Source: Mycobacterium sp. PS03-16 (GTDB lineage Bacteria; Actinomycetota; Actinomycetes; Mycobacteriales; Mycobacteriaceae). Taken from it: 64,000 bases of DNA. Made by a program: the position numbers and the translations under genes. The first letter of the stretch is position 1; every line of letters begins with the position of its first letter. Of this stretch, positions 37,197 to 45,233 are shown piece after piece. The notes below the pieces were generated by a model that was given only the letters and a program-made list of their open reading frames with translations, ran no database searches and was not told the origin of the DNA. The DNA is taken from the NCBI RefSeq assembly GCF_004570325.1, contig NZ_SPQO01000002.1:62001-126000 (forward strand). The letters run 5' to 3'.

Positions 37197-37273
37197 TGGT
37201 GCCCCCAGTCGGATTCGAACCGACACTTGGCGGATTTTAAGTCCGCTGCCTCTGCCAATTGGGCTATGGGGGC
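37197..37273 (-). tRNA. tRNA-Leu (anticodon UAA), CCA encoded
   Basis: The minus strand folds as a tRNA: acceptor GCCCCCA/TGGGGGC, 3-bp D stem with GG in the loop, anticodon stem GCGGA/TCCGC with loop CTTAAAA (anticodon TAA), T arm GTCGG-TTCGAAT-CCGAC, discriminator A and an encoded CCA at 37199-37197. The variable loop is only five bases (CAAGT), unlike the long arm normally expected for leucine tRNAs. An integrase gene begins 20 bases beyond the 5' end, so this gene is the probable integration target. Confidence 0.92.
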
Positions 37274-37293
37274 GTTGCAGTTCAGAGCGTAAT

Positions 37294-38505
37294 TTAGGCC
37301 CTTTCCGCCTCGTCACGATGCTCTGAATACCGCAGTAATACCGCAGTGCTGTCGATAGCCTTCCCCAGGGCGTCCGCCACACCGCTCAAATCGTCATTGA
37401 GAAGATGGCCGTAGCGGTCGAGCGTCATCGCGGCGGTCGCGTGCCCAAGCAGTCTCTGCACGACCTTGACGTTAGCGCCTGCACTGATCGCCAGTGACGC
37501 CGTGGTGTGTCTCAGCCCGTGCGGTACCAGCCCGTCGATGCCGATATCAGCACACGCGTTGTCGAACGCCCAGCGGTATTCGCCAAGTGGAAGGAAACCG
37601 CCCTTTCGGCTGGGAAAGACCAGCGCGTTGGGGTCGGCGGGCAGCTCGGCCTTGAGCTTTTTCCAAACCGGTTCGGGCACAGGCACGTGACGATCCCGCT
37701 TCGTCTTAGTCGTTGACTCCACGATGCCCTTACCGGTGACGGCTGTTGCGGACGAGCGCACCGTCAGCATCCGATCCCCCACATGCCGGCGGCGCAACGC
37801 AACGGCTTCGCCGAACCTCAGTCCGCAGTACCCGAGAACGAGCGCCAGCGTCTCGAACCGATCAGCAGCCTTCGCCAGCATTAGCAGCTCGGCATGGGTC
37901 AGATAGCGCCGCTCACGCTCGCCTTGCTCGGGAAGATCTTCGTCCCGCTTGATCTCGAACGCGACGTTCTTCGCCACCTTGCCAGTCCGTTGGGCGTACT
38001 TCAGGACAGCGCCTACCAGCTGATGAGCTTGGGTGATCCGACTTGCCGACAGGCCGGTTCCGCGTTGCCCGCCGTCGACTGACAGCGCCCCTAGCCACGT
38101 TGAATATGATTCATAATTAATCCTTTTCAGCTGAACACTTTCCCACTTCGGCAGCACCACAGTGTCGAGCAACGAGCGATATCCGGCAACGGTTTTCGGC
38201 TTGCGGTGCTGTTTGGTGGCGAACCACTGCTCGGCCACCGATCCGAAAGTCTCCGCACTCTTCCGCGGATCGACATACTCGCCGCGCTGCACATCGGCGG
38301 TCAGCCCATTTAGGTAGGCCTGCGCATCCGGCTTACGCTGGAAACTCTTGGTGCGCTCGGCTCCACTGGCGTCAACCCACCTGACACGCCATCGCGACAC
38401 CTTGCCATATACCGCAGACCGCTCAGTGCGCATCGCGCCGTCCGGCGCCTTGACTCGTTTGTGCCAGCGGTCGTCAATTCCCGCTCGCTCGTTTCGAGTC
38501 GTCAT
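37294..38505 (-). CDS. int: Tyrosine-family site-specific integrase
   Basis: The 403-residue recombinase has an AP2-like arm-binding start (VSRWRVRWVDASGAERTKSF), a core-binding SAM-like domain (about residues 84-175) and the catalytic domain with Arg230 (GLRFGE), His329 and Arg332 (HGLRHT), His355 (LLGHA) and nucleophile Tyr365 (DRYGH). It would integrate and excise the element at the adjacent tRNA-Leu gene. ATG 38505 is used; a longer frame to 38568 exists. The last codons contain two tandem copies of a putative arm site. GC content falls from here rightwards. Confidence 0.9.
   Translation of the reverse strand: MTTRNERAGIDDRWHKRVKAPDGAMRTERSAVYGKVSRWRVRWVDASGAERTKSFQRKPDAQAYLNGLTADVQRGEYVDPRKSAETFGSVAEQWFATKQHRKPKTVAGYRSLLDTVVLPKWESVQLKRINYESYSTWLGALSVDGGQRGTGLSASRITQAHQLVGAVLKYAQRTGKVAKNVAFEIKRDEDLPEQGERERRYLTHAELLMLAKAADRFETLALVLGYCGLRFGEAVALRRRHVGDRMLTVRSSATAVTGKGIVESTTKTKRDRHVPVPEPVWKKLKAELPADPNALVFPSRKGGFLPLGEYRWAFDNACADIGIDGLVPHGLRHTTASLAISAGANVKVVQRLLGHATAAMTLDRYGHLLNDDLSGVADALGKAIDSTAVLLRYSEHRDEAERA
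37326..37347. repeat. Tandem AATACCGCAGT repeats, probable integrase arm sites
   Basis: Two perfect 11-base copies lie back to back inside the 3' end of the integrase gene. The 8-base core TACCGCAG recurs at 38410-38417 and 38516-38523, near the integrase start. Repeated short sites at both ends of int are what tyrosine integrases use as arm-type binding sites; this role is inferred. Confidence 0.55.
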
Positions 38506-38550
38506 ACGCTGAAAGTACCGCAGTACTCCGCTCCCCTCATCCGCTTCGTT

Positions 38551-38565
38551 GTCCGGAGGCCGGAC
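38551..38565. promoter_or_regulatory. Inverted repeat GTCCGG-N3-CCGGAC in int/xis divergent region
   Basis: A perfect 6-base inverted repeat with a 3-base spacer sits in the 200-base region between the divergent integrase and excisionase-like genes. It could be an operator for the small HTH protein. Inferred from position only. Confidence 0.35.
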
Positions 38566-38707
38566 CATGAGCCCGCCGAAGACGTCACGACCCCCGAGTC
38601 ATTGAAAGGCTTTTCTTCAAGCGAATGTGGCTGTGGTCGTGGACAGACCGTCAAGTCACCAGTCACTGTTGGCTCAGGCGAACCGACCATAGCTGAGGAG
38701 TAATTTG

Positions 38708-38905
38708 ATGGATTTGCTAGGAGCGAAGGAAGTTTCGGACATCACTGGAGTTCCGATGGGGACGCTGAGGTACTGGCGGCATTCGAATATTGGGCCGGCG
38801 AGTTTCACCTTGGGACGCCGAGTCGTTTATCGGAGGGCCGAGGTATTGCGCTGGATATCGGAGCGAGAGAGCGCAACCCGCCGCGGAGGCGGCGACGCCG
38901 CTTAG
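38708..38905 (+). CDS. Excisionase-like MerR-type HTH protein
   Basis: The 65-residue protein has one winged helix-turn-helix, LLGAKEVSDITGVPMGTLRYWRHSNIGP...GRRVVYRRAEVLRWI, of the AlpA/Xis type found beside integrases in mobile elements. It likely directs excision or controls int transcription. GAGGAG (38695-38700) lies just upstream of ATG 38708 (TTG 38705 also possible). It is divergent from int and followed by a hairpin. Confidence 0.8.
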   Translation: MDLLGAKEVSDITGVPMGTLRYWRHSNIGPASFTLGRRVVYRRAEVLRWISERESATRRGGGDAA

Positions 38906-38924
38906 TGCCTGCGCACGAAAAAGA

Positions 38925-38943
38925 CCTCGGGGACTAGCCGAGG
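38925..38943. terminator. Hairpin after the excisionase-like gene
   Basis: CCTCGG and CCGAGG flank a 7-base loop. On the plus strand the stem is preceded by A-rich and followed by T-containing sequence, fitting a terminator between the small HTH gene and the ATPase gene. Confidence 0.5.
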
Positions 38944-39038
38944 CCTTCGTTCGAACCACCCGATCACGCCACACGGAAGTTCCTCATGAGAATAGCGCAG
39001 CATGCCCATAAGCGACAGCACCACGGGCAGGAAACCCT

Positions 39039-40616
39039 TTGAACGGCAGGGGGGAGGGGGACAAGAAGTCAGTCGCGGCACGCTTAGTCGATATGGCCCG
39101 GGAACGCTATGTTCTCGGAGTCTCAAAGGACGGCGAACCTTTTGGCGCCGAACGCAGTCGACCCCACCTCGCGATACTCCTGCGTGGTGGGAGGGCTGGC
39201 CTACGGGCAGATCTCGCCGCTCGCTACTTCACCGAGACCGGTGCGGTCGCCGGGGGCCAAGCACTTACCGACGCCACACTGATTTTGGAAGGTCTGGCGG
39301 CCACGCAGGCACCCGACAAGTTGAACCTACGCGTTGCCGACCACCACGGGACGATCTACATCGACACCGGAGATCCAAACGGTCAAGTAATCAAAGTCTG
39401 CGACGGAAGGTGGTCGATGGCTCCCACTGCGCCGGTGCGGTTCCTCCGAAATACGAAGCTGACGGGGGCGATGCCGGCACCAAGCTCCCGCGGGGATGTG
39501 ACGAAGCTCTGGGAGTTCGTCAATGTCGCCGTTGAGGACCGCCCAGTTCTTCTCGCGTTCCTAGTAGCTGCTTTGGTTCAGTGCGACGTCCCGCATCCGG
39601 TACTAGCCCTGTTTGGCGAGCAAGGTAGCGCTAAAACGACATCGACACGGAGCTTGGTCGAACTCATCGATCCTTCGCCCGCCCCCTTTCGTCAGGCGCC
39701 GCGGGACGCGGACTCATGGGCGGTTGCCGCGTCTGGATCGTGGGTCGTTGCACTGGACAACCTGTCGGCCATCCCGCCGTGGCTGTCGGACTCTTTATGC
39801 CGCGCTGCGACAGGCGACGCCATGGTGAAACGGTCTCTATATACCGATGCCGATCTGGCTGTCATCAAGTTTCGTCGATGCGTGATTATCAACGGAATCG
39901 ACGTCGGCGCCATCCGACCCGATCTGGCAGAGCGGCTAGCGATCGTCGAGCTGCGACGCATCGACCCCAGAATGCGACAGTCAGAGGCCGAGATGCGACA
40001 GCGGTGGGAAACAGCTCTACCAGGTATTTTTGGCGGACTACTTGACTTGGCTGCCTCCGTTCACCATCGGTTGGAGACCATCAAAGTTGAGGACTCGCCC
40101 AGGATGGCGGACTTCTGTCGCACGCTGGCGGCCGTGGACGAGATCTTGTCGACTAATGGCGTACGCCGGTACATGTCGCGCGCCAATCAGTTGTCTGAGG
40201 ACAGTTTGTCCGTCGACCCGTTTATCGAACAGCTTCGCTCGCGGACATTAGAACCTGCTGTTGGTCAATCCGGCAGTGATTTGCTGATGCTGCTCACACC
40301 GGTCAACGACGACTGGCAACGACCGAGGGACTGGCCGAAGAACGGTCGCGACGTTTCTGGGCTGCTGCGTAGGCACGCACCCGCTCTACGCAACCTCGGA
40401 TGGGTGATCGAAGATGATGGCGCGCGCAACCGCAGGAACGTACTGCTGTGGACAATCTATCCGCCGTACAAAGATGTTGTGGCTCAGCGAGCCTCGCAAC
40501 CCTCGCGTCTCTCGCTTACGCAGATCAGCGAGAACGCGAACTCCGACCGGAGTCAGCAGAAAGTTTTGAATGCCGACGCGAAGGCTGGCGAGGGTCGCAC
40601 GGCGGCAGCGTCGTGA
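39039..40616 (+). CDS. P-loop helicase-like ATPase of the integrative element
   Basis: The 525-residue protein has a central ATPase: Walker A FGEQGSAKTTSTR near residue 190, a Walker B-like VVALDNLSAIP, and downstream FRRCVIINGID and DLAERLAIVELRRI, which resemble the sensor and arginine-finger region of superfamily 3/phage D5-like helicases. The N-terminal part may be a degenerate primase or DNA-binding domain. The C terminus contains a likely winged helix (RDVSGLLRRHAPALRNLGW). TTG 39039 is used with CAGGAAA upstream; ATG 39093 is an alternative. It probably drives replication of the excised element. Confidence 0.6.
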   Translation: MNGRGEGDKKSVAARLVDMARERYVLGVSKDGEPFGAERSRPHLAILLRGGRAGLRADLAARYFTETGAVAGGQALTDATLILEGLAATQAPDKLNLRVADHHGTIYIDTGDPNGQVIKVCDGRWSMAPTAPVRFLRNTKLTGAMPAPSSRGDVTKLWEFVNVAVEDRPVLLAFLVAALVQCDVPHPVLALFGEQGSAKTTSTRSLVELIDPSPAPFRQAPRDADSWAVAASGSWVVALDNLSAIPPWLSDSLCRAATGDAMVKRSLYTDADLAVIKFRRCVIINGIDVGAIRPDLAERLAIVELRRIDPRMRQSEAEMRQRWETALPGIFGGLLDLAASVHHRLETIKVEDSPRMADFCRTLAAVDEILSTNGVRRYMSRANQLSEDSLSVDPFIEQLRSRTLEPAVGQSGSDLLMLLTPVNDDWQRPRDWPKNGRDVSGLLRRHAPALRNLGWVIEDDGARNRRNVLLWTIYPPYKDVVAQRASQPSRLSLTQISENANSDRSQQKVLNADAKAGEGRTAAAS

Positions 40617-40746
40617 CCGTGCGCTGTGGTGCAGGGAATCAGGTGCCCAGATAGTTGATCGCATACCGTTTCGTCCGGTCTGATGATGCGTCAATACCGG
40701 CGAAGCGTCGACGTGTGGCAGCTCGCCTCGGTGGGTCGGCTTGGTC

Positions 40747-40887
40747 CTAGAGCTCATCCTGAATCGGCAGCAGCAGGGCGATGGCGTGACCATCCTCCGC
40801 CCGGATTTCGAATGAATCCCCTCGTTCGACGCTCAAGAGCACTTCGTCGAAGTTCTCTAGGAGGTCCTGCATTGCAATGATCTTCAC
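40747..40887 (-). CDS. Phd/YefM-like antitoxin, 46 residues, no toxin partner seen
   Basis: Reading the minus strand from GTG 40887 gives a 46-residue protein (MKIIAMQDLLENFDEVLLSV then ERGDSFEIRAEDGHAIALLLPIQDEL). It follows the Phd/YefM pattern of a short N-terminal DNA-binding segment: Leu-x(3)-Phe/Leu, VLxxVExG, strand, G-x-A-x-A-LLP. It is shorter than complete antitoxins, lacking the C-terminal toxin-neutralising tail. No PIN, RelE or Doc-type toxin is adjacent. It may be a remnant or a stand-alone regulator. Confidence 0.5.
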   Translation of the reverse strand: MKIIAMQDLLENFDEVLLSVERGDSFEIRAEDGHAIALLLPIQDEL

Positions 40888-41007
40888 GATTGGTCCAAGA
40901 GTATGAGGTCACCGGTTACATGCCCTAGAGCAGTGAAGCACCGTGAGGCCAAAGACTGCCGCAGGCGCCACTCTCGCATTCGGCCTTGTATCAACTGGCG
41001 GAGCAGG

Positions 41008-41778
41008 TCAGGGCGTGGGAGGGCACCAAACTTCCTGGACTGCTCTGCAATCCGCGACAGCTTGCGGGTCTACGACCTCGATGTCACGAAGCACGGAATC
41101 ACAATCACCCAAGGAGCACCCATGGTCGGTCAGTGCCTTCATCCAACTCACCAGCACGGTCATTGAACGAGTTCCATCCTCGGAAGATCCGGTAGCCCAC
41201 GCACGACCAAACGTGGCGGCCGCACTGTCGAGAAACGCTCTGTGCACCACCCGATATGCTTTGTCGAACTCCGATCGAGCCATCCAACCGTACGCAACTA
41301 GTTGCGGCACACCGATTTCGCGTTCGATGACGCTTGGGCTCGCAAGGCGAAGGGCAGCGCTCCACTGTTCACGAGCGGTAGCCGGGTATCCGTGTGGCGA
41401 AGTGGGCTGAAGCATCAGCAGGTACCGACCGCCTTCCGAGTAATCGGCCCGTCGCCAATCTGGGTCTCGCCCGGGCACCGCTATAGCCGGGGGCGCATGC
41501 AGGGTCGTGCGGTCCCAGGTCGGCGGCGGAGGCTGTAGCGAAGCAATTGCGCACACTCTTTTTAGTGCTGAGCTGAGCTGTCTCAGCCTGTTCGCGTAGT
41601 CCAGCAGGGGATAACTCTTTAGTGAGGTGTAGTTGCCGCACAGCTCAACCTCAGTTTGAACGTGGAACTCGCGCGTCCAGGCACATGCTTGATCGACGAC
41701 GTTCGCCAGATACGTATGATGCCGCGCGAGCTCGGCGCGCCAAGCTTCACCATCTACCTCCTGAGGCAGCGAATCCAT
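41008..41778 (-). CDS. Hypothetical protein, last gene of the Esp-like operon
   Basis: The 256-residue soluble protein (MDSLPQEVDGEAWRAELARHH) is largely helical at its N terminus, with a central Pro-rich segment and a conserved-looking aromatic part (DWRRADYSEGGRYLLMLQPTSPHGYPATA). No family is recognised. Its ATG lies two bases after the stop of the EspK-like gene, so it is probably translated with it and belongs to the same system. Confidence 0.6.
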   Translation of the reverse strand: MDSLPQEVDGEAWRAELARHHTYLANVVDQACAWTREFHVQTEVELCGNYTSLKSYPLLDYANRLRQLSSALKRVCAIASLQPPPPTWDRTTLHAPPAIAVPGRDPDWRRADYSEGGRYLLMLQPTSPHGYPATAREQWSAALRLASPSVIEREIGVPQLVAYGWMARSEFDKAYRVVHRAFLDSAAATFGRAWATGSSEDGTRSMTVLVSWMKALTDHGCSLGDCDSVLRDIEVVDPQAVADCRAVQEVWCPPTP

Positions 41779-41780
41779 TG

Positions 41781-44129
41781 TCAGGATGAACCGCCTGCAG
41801 CGTCGAAAATTGCAGTGATCCAGCCGGTTTCCCGACTGTCGAGGTAGGCATGTGCTGCGGCGTAGATCATGTCTTCCAGCGGCAGGTCCGCCTGCATTGC
41901 CCCGCAGTTGTCGTCAGCTATCCACCCCAGGACCACCTCAAGCGCCCGGCAAATAAGCCATTGCCCCCTGTACTCTGCACAGACGGTGTCAGTGCGTTCA
42001 TCTTCCCAACCCGGCTGCACCATTCCGATGCTGAACCATTGCTGCTGAACCGCTTCGGCGAAACGGGCGCGGTCCGAAGCGTCTACTCTGCCGTCTGCTG
42101 CAGCCGGCCATACCGAGTCGAAGTTCGGCGGAATTCGGGGGCCACCGTCGGCGACGATCGCAAGGCGCGCGTCGGAAACGATTGCTTCCGTGACCAGTTT
42201 GGCGGCTCGCTGGGTAAGCCCTCTGGCACGAAGTTGCGCTACACGCTCGAAAAGGTCGGGGTACTCCCGCTCCAATCGGTGCGGAGTATTCGCGTTGGCG
42301 ATAGCGTCCCGTTTTCCGATTGAGGCGGGCATGGACATACCGGAGCAGGTGGCCCATTCAGTGCCCCAGCGTTGCGCGGCAGTCATGAGCGCTGTTACGT
42401 CAGACCAGGTGGTCGCTGCAGCGGCTAAGCGCCAGCCAGCCGGCTCCGCGGCCTTGACTTCTGCGAAGGCGATCAGTGTCGCAGCCGGATCGAGATTTCC
42501 GATCCATCGGCTACGAAAGCCCTCTCCAATAGCTTGGTCAGACCAGAGCATCCGCACGCCCTTCGGGACCACAATCCCCGCGGGGACGTAACCCGCACCG
42601 TGATGTGTCAGCGCCACAACATGCCGATCGCCAGCCGCTGAATACATCAGGCCGACGGCCCACAGTGCGAAGGTTCGGCAGGATTCGGTGGCGTACAACA
42701 GTTCCCACGCCAACCGTTTAACCGTCTGTAGATCGCTCGACTCGTTGCGCCGCCGTTCCAAGTCCCGGGCCGCCGCGGCCGCTACCCGGGACGGCAGCGT
42801 CGCGGCGGGAGTTGTCAACGCTGCCGTCGCGACCGATGCGGCGGCAGGCGCCATTGAGGTGTGAGCGCCGCCAATCAATGGGACAGCACCGGCGGCCGGT
42901 GGAATTGCGGCCGGAACTGAAGGCGGCGGACCCAGCGGCCCCGGGGGCAGCAAGGGTGCTGAAACGGCTGGATAGGGATTAGTACTCGACACTACCTGCG
43001 GCCCGGCAATAGACGCTGGCACGGCACCCGTGGTCGCTCCTATTGACGGATGCCAGATTCCACTCGGAGATGCCGCCGGCTGCGCCGGTGTCGCAGTGGC
43101 TACGAAAGCAGGAATGCTAGTCGTCTGAGCGCCGGTGACCGATGACAGCGGCGCAGGACCACTTGCAGGCATGACCCCTTGCAGCGCGACAGCAGGAGAC
43201 GGCGATGCAGATACTGCCGGTCGTACCGAACCCGACTGCGACATTCCTCCAGTGCCCGATCCCGGTAGCGGCGATGCCGAACTTCCGAACGCGGCCAACG
43301 AGCCTATGGAAGAGGAACGTCCTGGTCCGGCGAGGCCTACCCCACTGCTTCCGATGTCACCAACCGCGGCTACGGACGCAGGACTGGCGCTCTGCGCCGG
43401 GGGGTGCGGTGACAGCGATGAAGGACCAGGGGTAGGCCCGGTGCTGACTCGCGGCGCAGTGTTACCAGACCTGGATTCGGCATCAGACGGGTCTGGCACC
43501 GAAAGACGAGGCTGCGTATCACCGGTCTCCACTGCTGCCTCGGGCGGACGCTCAGGCGATTCGTCGGATCGCTTATCGGTCGACCGATCGTCATCGCCGG
43601 TACTAAACGGATCGCCATTCGAGGGTCCCTCCGGCAGAGGCGTAAATCCCTGGACGAATTGCACAGTTAAAGCGCGGATCTCATCGGCGGCCCCTACTGC
43701 GATTCCTCGCGCCCGCGCGGCAGCACTGGTAATGATGTTGATAGCAGTGGGACTTCTGCTCGGCACGTGTACCAGTTGTTGATGTGCCTCAGCATCAATC
43801 GTGTCAATCATCAGCTCAGCACTCATCTGGATCGCCGCAACACTCTGCATCAGATCAGCGGCAGCCCTATCCGCGTCGGCCTTATCGTCGGCCCGAACCT
43901 GAATACGCCTGTAGGCAGCGTGCATTGCTTCGAAACCATTTGAATGCGCCACCCCGACAACCTGCAAGCCATGCAAGGCGACCCGGTGAGCATCCGCTGC
44001 AGCCGCAGTCGCCATCGCCAGACGACGTTGAGCAGCAGCCCGTCCTTCAGATTGCTCGCGGGTGACCGGCCATACATCGGGCGCCACGATGAAGCGTGAA
44101 TAGCTACGAGCGGGTGGTGAAGCGGCCAT
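41781..44129 (-). CDS. Large Ala/Pro-rich EspK-like ESX-associated protein
   Basis: The 782-residue protein has a helical N terminus (about 1-170), a very long disordered Ser/Pro/Ala/Gly linker (about 170-455) and a C-terminal globular part. That part includes RVAAAAARDLERRRNESSDLQ and ALWAVGLMYSAAGDRHVVALTHHGAGYVPAGIVVPKGVRML, matching the layout of the DUF5631/DUF5632 domains of EspK, an ESX-1-associated protein of mycobacteria. Its start overlaps the previous stop (TAATG). No ESX core genes (EccC, MycP) are present here, so it would depend on a chromosomal secretion system or act independently. Confidence 0.6.
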   Translation of the reverse strand: MAASPPARSYSRFIVAPDVWPVTREQSEGRAAAQRRLAMATAAAADAHRVALHGLQVVGVAHSNGFEAMHAAYRRIQVRADDKADADRAAADLMQSVAAIQMSAELMIDTIDAEAHQQLVHVPSRSPTAINIITSAAARARGIAVGAADEIRALTVQFVQGFTPLPEGPSNGDPFSTGDDDRSTDKRSDESPERPPEAAVETGDTQPRLSVPDPSDAESRSGNTAPRVSTGPTPGPSSLSPHPPAQSASPASVAAVGDIGSSGVGLAGPGRSSSIGSLAAFGSSASPLPGSGTGGMSQSGSVRPAVSASPSPAVALQGVMPASGPAPLSSVTGAQTTSIPAFVATATPAQPAASPSGIWHPSIGATTGAVPASIAGPQVVSSTNPYPAVSAPLLPPGPLGPPPSVPAAIPPAAGAVPLIGGAHTSMAPAAASVATAALTTPAATLPSRVAAAAARDLERRRNESSDLQTVKRLAWELLYATESCRTFALWAVGLMYSAAGDRHVVALTHHGAGYVPAGIVVPKGVRMLWSDQAIGEGFRSRWIGNLDPAATLIAFAEVKAAEPAGWRLAAAATTWSDVTALMTAAQRWGTEWATCSGMSMPASIGKRDAIANANTPHRLEREYPDLFERVAQLRARGLTQRAAKLVTEAIVSDARLAIVADGGPRIPPNFDSVWPAAADGRVDASDRARFAEAVQQQWFSIGMVQPGWEDERTDTVCAEYRGQWLICRALEVVLGWIADDNCGAMQADLPLEDMIYAAAHAYLDSRETGWITAIFDAAGGSS

Positions 44130-44653
44130 TAGCCGACCCCCGTTGCTTCGCAGGCACTTTCAGCGGCCCGCAGGGCACTCGAGTACTGATCAACCATGTC
44201 GTTGGAAACGGAGGCGGGTTCACGGCGCAAATCTGCGTCGACCACAGCCACGATCGACCGCCGGACATCAGCGAGCGCATCAACAATTTCTCGTGGTGCG
44301 CCTGGACCTAGCCGGGTGGCCATATAGTTCAACTCCGCACCCACCGCGCTGAAGTAGTAGCCCTGCACCCCCAGGCTTTCTGATGACTCCCAGTCATTGG
44401 CCCGGTCGACGCGATCGATGAAGGCGCCACGCGCAATCCCAACACCGCTCTTGAAGTTCCTCAGGCCAACACACGCCTCAATTGCTGCGTCGTGCTTTTC
44501 TGAGGGCTCCGCAGTAGATGTGGACGAGGTCGACGGCCTTATCGCGTTTTCAGACTGCCCACGTGGGAAGATATTGAGACTCACAGCGAGTGACATGATG
44601 GCAACGACGGTGCTAACGACCGCGAGGTAGATCGCCAGCTTGCTCACAGTCAC
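44129..44653 (-). CDS. Single-pass membrane protein of the Esp-like operon
   Basis: The 174-residue protein has an N-terminal helix (LAIYLAVVSTVVAIMSLAVSLNIF), a short Ser/Thr linker and an extracytoplasmic helical domain with two cysteines (IEACVGLRNFKSG ... SACEATGVG). It resembles no named family. It overlaps the upstream gene by four bases (ATGA) and the EspK-like gene by one. An anchor or accessory role for the neighbouring proteins is suggested by this coupling. Confidence 0.6.
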   Translation of the reverse strand: MTVSKLAIYLAVVSTVVAIMSLAVSLNIFPRGQSENAIRPSTSSTSTAEPSEKHDAAIEACVGLRNFKSGVGIARGAFIDRVDRANDWESSESLGVQGYYFSAVGAELNYMATRLGPGAPREIVDALADVRRSIVAVVDADLRREPASVSNDMVDQYSSALRAAESACEATGVG

Positions 44654-44946
44654 TCCACCACGGATCGAAGCTGTGTCGCGTTCAGTTCATCAACGACAAC
44701 AAGGGAATTAACTGCTGCGGCTGCTGCAGTGCTCAATGCTTCAACCCGCAGAAGAAGCCCCGCCGCGTGACCCTGCTGGGCAGCGATAGAAGTGAAGTCT
44801 GCGAGGCCGGCTGCGGCGTCGATGATGGACAGCCTGCCGCTAGCGATTGGACCAGCCGGTTCAATAGACGCGGCGTCTGAACCGGCCACGCCAGCTGCCG
44901 CAATTCCGCCCCACGCGGTGGCCGGCTGCAGATCTAGACGCTCCAT
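44650..44946 (-). CDS. Small helical EspC/DUF2580-like protein
   Basis: The 98-residue Ala-rich protein (MERLDLQPATAWGGIAAAG) is predicted to be nearly all helical (GLADFTSIAAQQGHAAGLLLRVEALSTAAAAAVNSLVVVDELNA). Length and composition resemble the small type VII secretion substrates of the EspC/DUF2580 group, but no WXG or clear YxxxD/E signal is seen, so the assignment is tentative. It is the first gene of a tightly coupled four-gene minus-strand operon. Confidence 0.45.
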   Translation of the reverse strand: MERLDLQPATAWGGIAAAGVAGSDAASIEPAGPIASGRLSIIDAAAGLADFTSIAAQQGHAAGLLLRVEALSTAAAAAVNSLVVVDELNATQLRSVVE

Positions 44947-45233
44947 GACTCATAAAGTACCGCTTCGCACAGACACTTCGCCACAGCTGAGCACACATTC
45001 GTTCAGCGGATAAACCCAGTTCAGTGGGCTGATCTGCATTTTCAAGCAAACAGGACACTGGCAGCCGCGTCATGTCCAGAACGTTTGATTCCAGCCGAAC
45101 CCTCATATGTCAGGATCAGTCACGCTGGGATTGATGCCGCCGCCTGTTTGCATGGCCAGCCATGCCCCATCAAGTGAAGGCGGAACACGACATGCTTCGC
45201 ATCTGACGGGGTAGCGCCGAGCCAGGGTACGCG

